The notes under the pieces: generated by a model
What the model saw: the letters and a program-made list of their open reading frames with translations, nothing else
Databases searched by the model: none
What the model was told of the DNA's origin: nothing
Shown here: piece by piece, positions 25,522 to 33,376 of the stretch
Position numbering within the stretch: position 1 is the first letter of the stretch
Layout: every line of letters begins with the position of its first letter
Assembly (NCBI RefSeq): GCF_018614415.1
Contig: NZ_JAGGOO010000048.1
Location: forward strand, 57,508-121,507
DNA: 64,000 nucleotides
Source of the DNA: Streptomyces sp. ISL-12
Lineage (GTDB): Bacteria; Actinomycetota; Actinomycetes; Streptomycetales; Streptomycetaceae
Reading direction: 5' to 3'
Position numbers and translations under genes: made by a program

Positions 25522-26477
25522 GCGTCGAAGGTCGCGGCCGGACCGCCCTCCTGACCAGGGGGCACGGCCAGACGGCCCGGTTCTGTAGGGGCGGGCGGTG
25601 TTTCCGTACAGCGCGTACAGCGTGTCTCGTCACCGACGGGCCGGAAGAGGGTGGCTTGCACGTGGTCGCCCTCGCACTCGCGGAGGGCGGAGAGCCGGGA
25701 GGAGGTCGCGGGTGCGGCTTGCGGTCCGGGAATGCCGGGATGCTGGTCCGGCACGGGCGGCACCTCCCGGAGGAGGTAGCGCAGCAGGCCGCCGGGGCGA
25801 TGGACCGGGGCGCCGTCGCCGGGGAGACCGCGCAGGATGTGCGTGCGGACGGCGGTGGGCGGATGCCCGGCGGCGAGCCAGCGGTCGGTGAGCGCGGCCA
25901 GCTCGCCGTGCATGGCGCGGGGGATGTGGCTCAGGGCGGGGGAGAGGGTGGGGAAGGCGGCGACGAGGGCGCGGGCCTCTTCGCTCGCCCGCGCGGGGGG
26001 TTCGGGGGGTTGGTGGGAGGTGTTCTCACCGAGGTCTTGATCTGGATGACGGTCGGTCGGCGGGGGTGTCGGCGCACCGACGGCCGGTTTTCGAGGACTC
26101 GGTACGACCTGCGGCGATACGGCGACAGGCGCCCGCGCCAGCAGCTTGGCGGCCTCGGCGGCGTTCAACGGCGTACTGGACACGAGCTGTTGGGTGATCC
26201 AATGACCGCCGGGCCCCTGCACGCGACGCTCGTGCACGAACCCTTCCTCCTTGAGCTGCCGCTTGGCCCGGGTGAAGGCGGTAGCGCCGATGCGGGCGCG
26301 CTCGGCGGTACGGGACAGCGACTCCCGGGTGCCCTCGGGGAGGGAGAGCTGCCAGGTGAGGAGGCGTACGGCGTCGGACGACAGCCGGGGGTGCCGGATG
26401 AGGTCGTGGGAGAACTGGGTGAAGGCGCGCGGGGGCGCGATATGGTGCCGGTAAATCACGGTGGAGGCCTTTTCCAC
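25395..26477 (-). CDS. Helix-turn-helix protein with Pro-rich tail
   Basis: A 360-residue protein of a common streptomycete family. The N-terminal 90 residues look like a winged-helix (IYRHHIAPPRAFTQFSHDLI, then LSRTAERARIGATAFTRAKR and QLKEEGFVHERR). A disordered Pro-rich linker and a second helical domain (EEARALVAAFPTLSPALSHI onward) follow. CTRC is a lone Cys pair near the end. Such proteins occur next to HATPase, XRE and DUF397 genes. The GTG start at 26477 could instead be the GTG at 26459. The last roughly 40 residues overlap the next gene and are Pro/Gly/Ala-rich, suggesting read-through past the true end. Confidence 0.7.
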   Translation of the reverse strand: MEKASTVIYRHHIAPPRAFTQFSHDLIRHPRLSSDAVRLLTWQLSLPEGTRESLSRTAERARIGATAFTRAKRQLKEEGFVHERRVQGPGGHWITQQLVSSTPLNAAEAAKLLARAPVAVSPQVVPSPRKPAVGAPTPPPTDRHPDQDLGENTSHQPPEPPARASEEARALVAAFPTLSPALSHIPRAMHGELAALTDRWLAAGHPPTAVRTHILRGLPGDGAPVHRPGGLLRYLLREVPPVPDQHPGIPGPQAAPATSSRLSALRECEGDHVQATLFRPVGDETRCTRCTETPPAPTEPGRLAVPPGQEGGPAATFDAWTPSALPPSPCASPPRPAAPGSPGGWPPSGWTPGAGRTAAR

Positions 26478-26699
26478 TGGTGGTCCAGGTCCTCGCGAAC
26501 GGCTGCAACCGTCGCGGGGACCGCTTTGTCATGGCGACCGTACCGCACGGACGGTGCCGACTCGTGCGCGTTGAGTGAAGTGAGCGGCTGTCTGCGGGAA
26601 CGGCCATGCCCTCGCGGACGCGTACCTGCGAGTGGTCCATCGCGCCGAAAGCCCGGGCCTGCTTGCCGCATCGCGTTGCCGGGCTGTGGAACTGGTGCG

Positions 26700-27146
26700 C
26701 GCCGACTCCTGTGGACGGGGCAGGCCGATCTGGACGGGTTGCCGGCCACCGTGCGCGCCACGTTCCTCGACGTCTCGAAGGCGGTGACCGGCGCGGTGCG
26801 TGAACTGCCGTCCGGTGCCGGGCCGCCGGTGTACCGCACCGTCCAGGAGGCCCTGAGTGACATGCTGCGGCACGCGCCGCCTGAGCGCCGAGTTCTCGAA
26901 CTCTCCGGGGTCCCGCGCGTGATGCCTTCGGCACACGCGGCGTACGGCGACCTGACCGACCGGAAGACGGAGGTGCTGGTGCCGATCGCGTGGGGTCTGC
27001 CGAATGTGGAGATCGCCGGGTGCCTCGTCGTCGCCGGGTCGATCATCAGGACCCACGTCAGCCGCGTTCTGGTCGGACTGGGTCCGCGGGACCGCACCCG
27101 GGTGGCGGTGTTCGCCTGCGAGGCCCGGTGGGTGACGCCGGGGTGA
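26700..27146 (+). pseudogene. Decayed two-component remnant (histidine kinase piece joined to LuxR-type domain)
   Basis: Reading to TGA 27144-27146, the frame first shows PVYRTVQEALSDMLRHAP, clearly the helix of NarL-type histidine kinases (usually Y-R-x-x-Q-E-A-L-x-N-x-x-x-H-A). It then jumps within about 25 residues to a LuxR-type HTH (LTDRKTEVLVPIAWGLPNVE, then THVSRVLVGLGPRDRTRVAV). The kinase ATPase domain and receiver domain that should lie between are gone. Upstream (26520-26700) only scattered coding-like pieces remain. Substitutions at usually fixed LuxR positions (for example VAGSIIRTH) support decay. This fills most of the 1-kb gap 26478-27492. Confidence 0.6.
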
Positions 27147-27311
27147 CGTACCGTCGGCGGGAAAACGTGAGCACTGTGCCTGCTGATGTCCTTCGGCTGC
27201 TCAAGTGAGCGATGAGGTGACAGGGGAGGGGGATGTGCTCAAGGTTTTCGCTGACCCGGCTCGCGCCACGCGTACTTCCCCCGATTGTCGAACCGGGGGA
27301 GGGGCTGCCAC

Positions 27312-27339
27312 CCCCAGGGGGCGGAGCAAGCCCCTGGGG
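27312..27339. terminator. GC-rich hairpin in the gap before the SUKH-Lsr2 gene
   Basis: CCCCAGGGG (27312-27320) and CCCCTGGGG (27331-27339) flank a 10-base spacer in a GC-only stretch; each arm is itself nearly palindromic. It lies between the two-component remnant and the SUKH-Lsr2 gene and could terminate either strand. Confidence 0.4.
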
Positions 27340-27450
27340 TGCAGCACGGCATGGGTGACCAGTTCGGCGGCGAGCATCTCCCCGACGTCGACGAGCGCCT
27401 CGTACGTGATGACGGCAGGTAGGGTCGAGATGACGCATACGCCGTACTGA
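27330..27450 (-). pseudogene. Fragment of an HATPase (anti-sigma-like) gene
   Basis: On the minus strand, VDVGEMLAAELVTHAVLH closely resembles the N box of RsbW-like ATP-binding proteins (usually ...SELVTNAVRH). No G1/G2 box follows; the frame runs into the GC-rich hairpin. With the adjacent two-component remnant this suggests a patch of decayed regulatory genes. Confidence 0.35.
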
Positions 27451-27492
27451 TGTGGGCGAATCGGCCTCACTTCCGAAGAAGGACGCGGGGGG

Positions 27493-28170
27493 ATGGGCAG
27501 GGCACTGACGCGACTCTGCCCGCCGCCCGTCGGGGCGTCCAACCCCATCGACTGGGCGGCTGTCGAGGCCCGGCTCGGCATGGGCCTTCCCGAGGACTAC
27601 AAGGAACTCGCCTCCGTCTACGGCCCTGGCCGCTTCGCCGGCTACCTCCAGATCTTCCACCCCCACGCCCGGTCCGACTACGTCGACCTGACCGGGCCGA
27701 TGCCGGCCAGGATCCGCGCCCAGCTCCACAAGGACTACACCCAGGGATCGCACCCCGTTCCGTACGACCCGCAGCGCCTCTTCCTCATGGGGAACACCGA
27801 CAACGGGGAGTACCTCTTCTGGATCACCGAACCGCCGGAGGTGCCCGATTCCTGGCGGATCGCGATCAACGAGGCCCGTGGGCCCCGCTGGTTCACCTTC
27901 GACGGAACCTTGACCGCGTTCCTCGTCTCCGTACTGAACGGAGAAACGGTCGTACCGCAGTTCCCCGATGATCTCCTGCAAGGAGAAACCGGCTTCACCC
28001 GGACGGCCGACGAGGTCCGGGTGCCACTTGCCGCTCCGGCCGCACCTCCCGTCAATTCCGACGTCATCCGCGAGTGGGCCCGCGCCAACGGCTACGAAGT
28101 CCCCTTCCGGGGCCGTATCCCCGCGGCAGTCCGTGACGCTTGGGAGCGGGCCACGCAAGGCGGGGAGTGA
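27493..28170 (+). CDS. SUKH (SMI1/KNR4) domain fused to Lsr2-type DNA-binding domain
   Basis: A 225-residue two-domain protein. Residues about 15-150 are a SUKH domain: IDWAAVEARLGMGLPEDYKE, YGPGRF, then FLMGNTDNGEYLFWI. SUKH proteins are often immunity or nucleic-acid-associated factors. The last 35 residues (SDVIREWARANGYEVPFRGR, then IPAAVRDAWERA) match the Lsr2 C-terminal DNA-binding domain, including the R-G-R hook that enters the minor groove. Lsr2 is the xenogeneic silencer of actinobacteria, so the fusion may recruit a SUKH sensor to AT-rich DNA. ATG 27493 follows GGGGGG. It sits in the gap between the two BREX blocks. Confidence 0.75.
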   Translation: MGRALTRLCPPPVGASNPIDWAAVEARLGMGLPEDYKELASVYGPGRFAGYLQIFHPHARSDYVDLTGPMPARIRAQLHKDYTQGSHPVPYDPQRLFLMGNTDNGEYLFWITEPPEVPDSWRIAINEARGPRWFTFDGTLTAFLVSVLNGETVVPQFPDDLLQGETGFTRTADEVRVPLAAPAAPPVNSDVIREWARANGYEVPFRGRIPAAVRDAWERATQGGE

Positions 28171-28379
28171 CGCATCCGGGTGCCCTGTGCGCCCCTGGGT
28201 GCCCTGGGAAGGGGTGCGGCGGGGACCGTTGCACAGACCGCTGGCCGCGGTGGCCGTATCGGACGAAGCATGTCCACGCGTAAGGGTTGAGCGAGAGCGA
28301 TCGGGCTGCGTACGGCCTGCTTGCCGCTCTACTCTCCGGTTACGGAGCGCGGTTGAGTGGATGCGAAGGGGCGCGGCGG

Positions 28380-29225
28380 ATGGACACGGGCGCGGACTCG
28401 GGCACGGGCGGCATGGAGCTGGATGACTCCCGCGGGGGGTTCCTGAAGTGCTTCGGGTGCCAGGTGAAGCTGTTCCGGGAGGCGGCGGGGCTCACGCAGG
28501 CGCAGTTGGGCGCCCTGGTCGGGTACAGCGAGGCGCAGGTCGCGGCGGTGGAGCAGGGGCGCCGGATTCCCAAGCCGGACCTGATCGACGCGATCGACCG
28601 GGCGGTGGGGGCGCGGGGCGTGCTGAAGGCCATGAAGAAGGAGGTGGCCAAGGCTCGGTATCCGTCGTTCTTCCAGCGATACGCGGAGCTGGAGGCCCAG
28701 GCGGCCGAGCTTCATGCCTACGACAATCATGTGATCAAGGGCCTGTTGCAGACGGAGGACTATGCGCGGGCCGTCTTCACCATGTGGCGCCCGTTGCTCG
28801 GCGAGGAGGTCATCGAGCAGCGCGTAGCTGCTCGAATGGAAAGGCAGAAGCTGTTCGCCAGACGCCCCGCTCCACTACTGAGCTTCGTCATCGAGGAGCA
28901 GGCGCTACGCCGCCCTGTCGGAGGGCACAACGTGCTGCGCGGCCAGTTGGAACAACTCCTTCTCTTCGGGCACGAGCGCAACGTCGAAATCCAGGTCATG
29001 CCGACCGAACGCGTCCAACATGCGGGACTCGGCGGCGCCTTCACGTTGATCCATCTCCCGGACCAGCGCAGGATTGGCTACATGGAGGTACAGGAAGCGA
29101 GCATCCTGTACTCCGAGCCCAAGAAGGTCAGTCCGTTGGAAGCAACGTACGGCGTGCTCCGAGCGCAGGCGCTGACTCCCAGCGACTCCCTGGCCTTCAT
29201 CGAGAAGCTGTTGGGAGAGTTGTGA
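28380..29225 (+). CDS. XRE regulator with DUF5753 domain
   Basis: A 281-residue regulator. The HTH spans about residues 25-75 (GLTQAQLGALVGYSEAQVAA, then VEQGRRIPKPDLI). The DUF5753 domain follows, with AYDNHVIKGLLQTEDYARAV and later VEIQVMPTE. This family pairs with small DUF397 proteins throughout streptomycetes; WhiJ is the best-known example, in developmental control. ATG 28380, behind AGGGG, is preferred over a TTG at 28287. Its stop overlaps the GTG of the DUF397 gene, so the two are coupled. Confidence 0.87.
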   Translation: MDTGADSGTGGMELDDSRGGFLKCFGCQVKLFREAAGLTQAQLGALVGYSEAQVAAVEQGRRIPKPDLIDAIDRAVGARGVLKAMKKEVAKARYPSFFQRYAELEAQAAELHAYDNHVIKGLLQTEDYARAVFTMWRPLLGEEVIEQRVAARMERQKLFARRPAPLLSFVIEEQALRRPVGGHNVLRGQLEQLLLFGHERNVEIQVMPTERVQHAGLGGAFTLIHLPDQRRIGYMEVQEASILYSEPKKVSPLEATYGVLRAQALTPSDSLAFIEKLLGEL

Positions 29226-29473
29226 AGGACACGAATCAGACAGCTGGGCCGGCCTGGGTCAAGAGCAGTTACAGCGCGGGTGACGGCGGCCAGTGTGTGG
29301 AGGTCGCCTGGACGAAGAGCAGTTACAGCTCGGGCAGCGGTGGAGATTGCGTCGAGGTCGCGGACGCGGGCGCGGCCGTGCTGATACGCGACTCCAAGCG
29401 GCCGGCGGAGGCGTTCCTCTCCGTCGGCTTCGACGTGTGGGACGCGTTCGTACGGATGGCCGCTCGCGGCTGA
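29222..29473 (+). CDS. DUF397 protein with duplicated motif
   Basis: An 83-residue protein starting at GTG 29222, which overlaps the stop of the XRE/DUF5753 gene. DUF397 members normally carry one W-x-K-S-S-Y-S...C-V-E-V-A block. This one has it twice in tandem (WVKSSYSAGDGGQCVEVA and WTKSSYSSGSGGDCVEVA), then the usual VLIRDSKRP and a hydrophobic tail. It probably works as the partner of the XRE protein; in related pairs the small protein modulates the regulator. Confidence 0.85.
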   Translation: MKDTNQTAGPAWVKSSYSAGDGGQCVEVAWTKSSYSSGSGGDCVEVADAGAAVLIRDSKRPAEAFLSVGFDVWDAFVRMAARG

Positions 29474-29484
29474 GGTATGAACTG

Positions 29485-29514
29485 GAGGGGCGGCTGGTTC
29501 TCCGGCCGCCCCTC
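29485..29514. terminator. Bidirectional terminator between DUF397 gene and pglX
   Basis: GAGGGGCGGC (29485-29494) and GCCGCCCCTC (29505-29514) form a perfect 10-bp stem with a 10-base loop, between two convergent stop codons (29473 and 29522). Confidence 0.8.
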
Positions 29515-29521
29515 TCGTCTG

Positions 29522-32500
29522 TCACTCGCTCTTCTTGCGCCCCCGCGTCTTCTTCTCGGGGCGCCAGTTGATCAGGTCGGTCTCGGAGACCTCCGCGTCG
29601 GCACGGCCCGAGTCGAGGGCGGACTGGAACTCCTCCGCGGGGTTGCCCTCCCACTCCTCGTCGTACTCGCCGTACCACTGGTGCACCCAGGGCAGCGCCT
29701 CCCGGAGGCCGGCGAGCAGCGGCACGAGCCGGGGGTCCTTCTTCTGCCAGCCGTCGTTCTCCACCCGGTCTCGGATGAGGCCGACGAGGGCGTCGGCCTG
29801 GTCGCGGTGGTTCCAGCCGGCCCAGCCGAGGAGCAGGGAGTTGTCGGACTCCGTGGAGGCTCCGGGGTAGGAGATGAACCGCTCCTTGGGCACGTCGAGC
29901 TTGCCCCGGTGGGACCAGTAGGAGTGCTTGAGGAAGTCCGCGCTGGTGTACTTCGGCGGGACCTTGATGTCGAGCCGCTGCCCGGTACGGTCCTCCTCGC
30001 GCTGCTGCTCCCAGACCTGCTCCCACTGGGCACGCTTGCGCAGGCCGGACTCCTTGTAGCGGAGGGCGGCGAGGTAGGGAACGTGCTCGGGCTCGATGAC
30101 GGCGGCCAGGACGGCGGCGAGAGAGGCATCACGCTTGCCGAGGTGGTCGGCGGCGTACAGCTCGGCCACGGACTGAACGTCCTTGTCGTGGCGCAGGGCG
30201 TCGGCGAGCTGGTTGACGGTGAGCGGGCGGGGCACGGTGTAGTCGTCACGCTCCTCGAACCACAGCTCCTCACGCTCGGCGGCGTCGAGCAGCCAGTTCC
30301 GCAGAGCGGCGGCCTCGCGCTTCTCCCAGGGCTCGGTCGACCAGCGGCGCTTGTACTCGGGCCGCTCGATGAGGCGGATGTCCTTGTTGGCCTCGATGAG
30401 ATCGATACGGGCCTGGACGACCTTGCGGTACGCCTCGGGCCAGTGGGCCGGGATCTCGGTGACGGGAGTGGAGCCGTGTCGCTCGAACCAGGCGGTCTCG
30501 ACATCCCCGCGAGCGAGGACGATCTCGAACGCCCGCTGCCCGAGCGCCACTTCGGGGACCTCGCTGATCGTCGTTCGGGCGACCTCGTCGGGCGTGAGCA
30601 GCCCGTAGGCGCCGTAGACGGTCCAGTCCAGCTCTTCCTGGAGAGCGATCACGCGGGCGCGGATCTGGTCCTGGGCGCGGTGTGCTTCGTCCAGAGCTTC
30701 CCGGGTGGGTACGGCCTCGCTCGTGAGAACAGAGGGAGCGTGCTTGGCGGCTGACTGAGCGAGGGTGTCAAGTTCACGACTGAGCGTGAGGGGCAATTGT
30801 TCGGGGAGGGGGAACTCCTGGAGCTTGGTGCCGGTGAACTCGTATCGGTCAATCCACGCCTCAGGCGTCCAACGGTTTCCGCCGCCGCTGGAATTATCGG
30901 CGCCGCCCTTGGCTTGGCTGACCTGCTTCAGCCAGAAGCAAGCAGCCGAAGAGTTCAGCACCCCCAACAATTCCAGGTGCTTCTCCTCGCTCGCCCCCTT
31001 CGGCAGTTTAATCACAGGAGCGGACTGTTTGAATACCTTCCCGCCCCGGTCCAGCACGAAGTGGTTGTGAGTGGCCACGAATGCCATGGCAATACCCAAG
31101 GGAATGGTGTAGCGCTCAGGATGCCACCGGCTCCACTCGTACCAGGTGAGGCCGATCTCCTCGTGCGTGCCGTTCGGTTCCCTGCGCTCGCGGAGGTCGG
31201 CGCGCAGCGGCCACAGAATGCGCTGGCTGCTGCCGTCACTGAGGTCGGCTTCGTAATCCGTTCCATAGGGGAACAGTGCTTCCGTCTCCGGAGACAGGTC
31301 CCAGTCGCGAACAACGGTCCCTTCTACGAGCGGAACCGCATGCTCCTTAGGGACGCCGTACCTGACCCATGTACCCGGGTCGGCGAAGTATGCGCTGTCC
31401 GCGCCGGTGTGGGTGGTTCGGCCGATGAGCTTTACACAGTCCCCGACGGAGCCTCTGCCGCTGGACTCCAGTTTGCCCATCAAGTCATGTGCGTTACCGC
31501 CCTGAAGGGACCAGGGGAAGTCCTTGAAACGAGCGCGCGCGGAATCAATGGCCGACACCCACTCCGACTCACTCCCCGGCGCCCCCACCTGCCCCACAAT
31601 CGCCCGCCAGACAACCCCCTCCTCAGCCCGCACCGGCTGACTGGGCTCCCCCCGAACCCCCAGAACAGACCGCACGGCCTCCCCCTGCCGAGCCACCTGA
31701 TTCCGCCCCGCCAAAATAACGGTCGGCGTCCCATGCCCCGGAATATAGGCCCCGGACGTGTCAATCACATGCGTAAGCTGAACCCTGGGAAAGAACTCCT
31801 CGATCAGCTTCTTCCCGAACTCCCGCTTCATAAATGAATTCGCGGTGATCTGCCCGGTGAACCCACCATCTCGATGGTCACCCCCCGCCCGCACCGCCAA
31901 CTCGAAGATCCGCTGAGCGAACGGCACCGACAAGGCGTACTGCCGATAACACGCGTCGTACGCGGCCTTGTAGTTCTTGTTCTCGTTCGCGTCCTTCACC
32001 GTGATGTACGGAGGATTCCCCACCACCACGTGATAGGAGCCCCGCCCGAGCAGGTCCACTTCCCTCGCGTACTGCTCGACGTCCTCCGTCCGGTAGTAGA
32101 ACGGCTCGTTCTCCGCGAACAGCGTGTCCAGCGACTCCGTCACCGTCTCCGCGCCCCGCCCGTGCAACAACGAGTCCGCGACCGCCACTCGAATAGGCAG
32201 CTCAGGCGCGGACCTCAAGTCCCGCACGCCACAAGCCTTCAGCGCCGCCACCAACAACCGGAACCGGGCCACCGCCACAGCGAACGGGTTCTTGTCGGCG
32301 CCGTGCACGGACTCCAGCGCACGCCGGACCAGTACCCACTGCTCGGTCCCCGGCTCCGCCTCCCGCCACTTCTCCAGGAGCCGCTCGAAAAGGCCCAGCA
32401 GGAAGTGCCCGGATCCGCACGCCGGGTCGATGCACCGCAACCCCCGCACGACCTCCTCGCCACCGTCACCCCCACCGGGACCGTCGTCCCACAGCTCCCC

Positions 32501-33256
32501 GGTCCACGCCGAAGGCCGGTGTTTCCAGGCCGGTGTCAGCCCGAACTCCTCCACCGCCGGTTCGAGCGTCAGGTCGAGGATGAACTCCTCCACGAACTCC
32601 GGCGTCTGAAGCAGCGCGTACGTCTTGCGGGCGTGCTCGGAGAGGTCCTGGTAGAGGTCGCCCAGGAACCGCGTGTCCAGGTCGGCGGTGTCGGTGAAGT
32701 CGTGGACGATCTCGCCGTCGGCGCCCCGCTGCCGCCAGAAGGCGAGCAGGTCCGAGGCCGCCTGGTAGGAGGGCGTGACCTCGTACAGGGGGTTGTGCAT
32801 GCGGTCGAAGAGGCCGGCCGCCGTCGGGTGGGCGGCGGCGAGCGCGTCGAAGGAGGCGAGGAGCCAGTCCCGGTCGTTCTCCTCGGGGTGCGCGCGGAAG
32901 TGCGCGTCGTGACGGTCCTGCGCCTCGGCGAGACGGTCGCCCGGCCCGGAGAGCCAGGGGTCGGGGATCAGCCCGTTGTCCTCGGCGAACCGAACGAACA
33001 CGCAGGCCAGCACCCACGCGGCGGCGACCTGTACGACCCGCTCGTCGCGCCAGGTCTCGTACATCGCAGCCGTACGTCCCGCCGTGACGGCCTTGTCGTA
33101 CTCCGCGCGCAGCGCCACCCGGAACTCCGGGTCGCTCTCGGTCCGCTCCCGGAGGTCGTCCTCCAGGATGCGCGCACGCTCCTGGAGATCCTTCAGCAGC
33201 CGCGTCCGATCCAGCGAGGACCCCGTCCCCTGCGTCCCCTCCGATGTCACCGTCAC
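29522..33256 (-). CDS. pglX: BREX type 2 DNA adenine methyltransferase PglX
   Basis: A roughly 1,244-residue Eco57I-type N6-adenine methyltransferase, the modification (and proposed toxic) component of type 2 BREX. Motif I is DPACGSGHF near residue 275 and the catalytic motif is NPPY near 413 (VVVGNPPYITV). The start is uncertain: GTG 33256 has AGAGG upstream and is used here; an ATG at 33271 and the frame-opening codon at 33298 are alternatives. About 30.8-31.6 kb, downstream of the catalytic motifs in the likely target-recognition region, has visibly more A/T-ending codons than the rest. A run of six G then five G on the coding strand lies at 31648-31661. Confidence 0.93.
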   Translation of the reverse strand: MTVTSEGTQGTGSSLDRTRLLKDLQERARILEDDLRERTESDPEFRVALRAEYDKAVTAGRTAAMYETWRDERVVQVAAAWVLACVFVRFAEDNGLIPDPWLSGPGDRLAEAQDRHDAHFRAHPEENDRDWLLASFDALAAAHPTAAGLFDRMHNPLYEVTPSYQAASDLLAFWRQRGADGEIVHDFTDTADLDTRFLGDLYQDLSEHARKTYALLQTPEFVEEFILDLTLEPAVEEFGLTPAWKHRPSAWTGELWDDGPGGGDGGEEVVRGLRCIDPACGSGHFLLGLFERLLEKWREAEPGTEQWVLVRRALESVHGADKNPFAVAVARFRLLVAALKACGVRDLRSAPELPIRVAVADSLLHGRGAETVTESLDTLFAENEPFYYRTEDVEQYAREVDLLGRGSYHVVVGNPPYITVKDANENKNYKAAYDACYRQYALSVPFAQRIFELAVRAGGDHRDGGFTGQITANSFMKREFGKKLIEEFFPRVQLTHVIDTSGAYIPGHGTPTVILAGRNQVARQGEAVRSVLGVRGEPSQPVRAEEGVVWRAIVGQVGAPGSESEWVSAIDSARARFKDFPWSLQGGNAHDLMGKLESSGRGSVGDCVKLIGRTTHTGADSAYFADPGTWVRYGVPKEHAVPLVEGTVVRDWDLSPETEALFPYGTDYEADLSDGSSQRILWPLRADLRERREPNGTHEEIGLTWYEWSRWHPERYTIPLGIAMAFVATHNHFVLDRGGKVFKQSAPVIKLPKGASEEKHLELLGVLNSSAACFWLKQVSQAKGGADNSSGGGNRWTPEAWIDRYEFTGTKLQEFPLPEQLPLTLSRELDTLAQSAAKHAPSVLTSEAVPTREALDEAHRAQDQIRARVIALQEELDWTVYGAYGLLTPDEVARTTISEVPEVALGQRAFEIVLARGDVETAWFERHGSTPVTEIPAHWPEAYRKVVQARIDLIEANKDIRLIERPEYKRRWSTEPWEKREAAALRNWLLDAAEREELWFEERDDYTVPRPLTVNQLADALRHDKDVQSVAELYAADHLGKRDASLAAVLAAVIEPEHVPYLAALRYKESGLRKRAQWEQVWEQQREEDRTGQRLDIKVPPKYTSADFLKHSYWSHRGKLDVPKERFISYPGASTESDNSLLLGWAGWNHRDQADALVGLIRDRVENDGWQKKDPRLVPLLAGLREALPWVHQWYGEYDEEWEGNPAEEFQSALDSGRADAEVSETDLINWRPEKKTRGRKKSE

Positions 33257-33376
33257 AGCCGTACCTCTCATCCCGCTCGCGGGCCCCGCGATCACCACGG
33301 AAGCGCCGAATCCCCTGCGAACCCCCCAGGGCCCACCGCCCCATCCTGCCAGCCCGCGCTTCCGTGCCCGGCTGCC

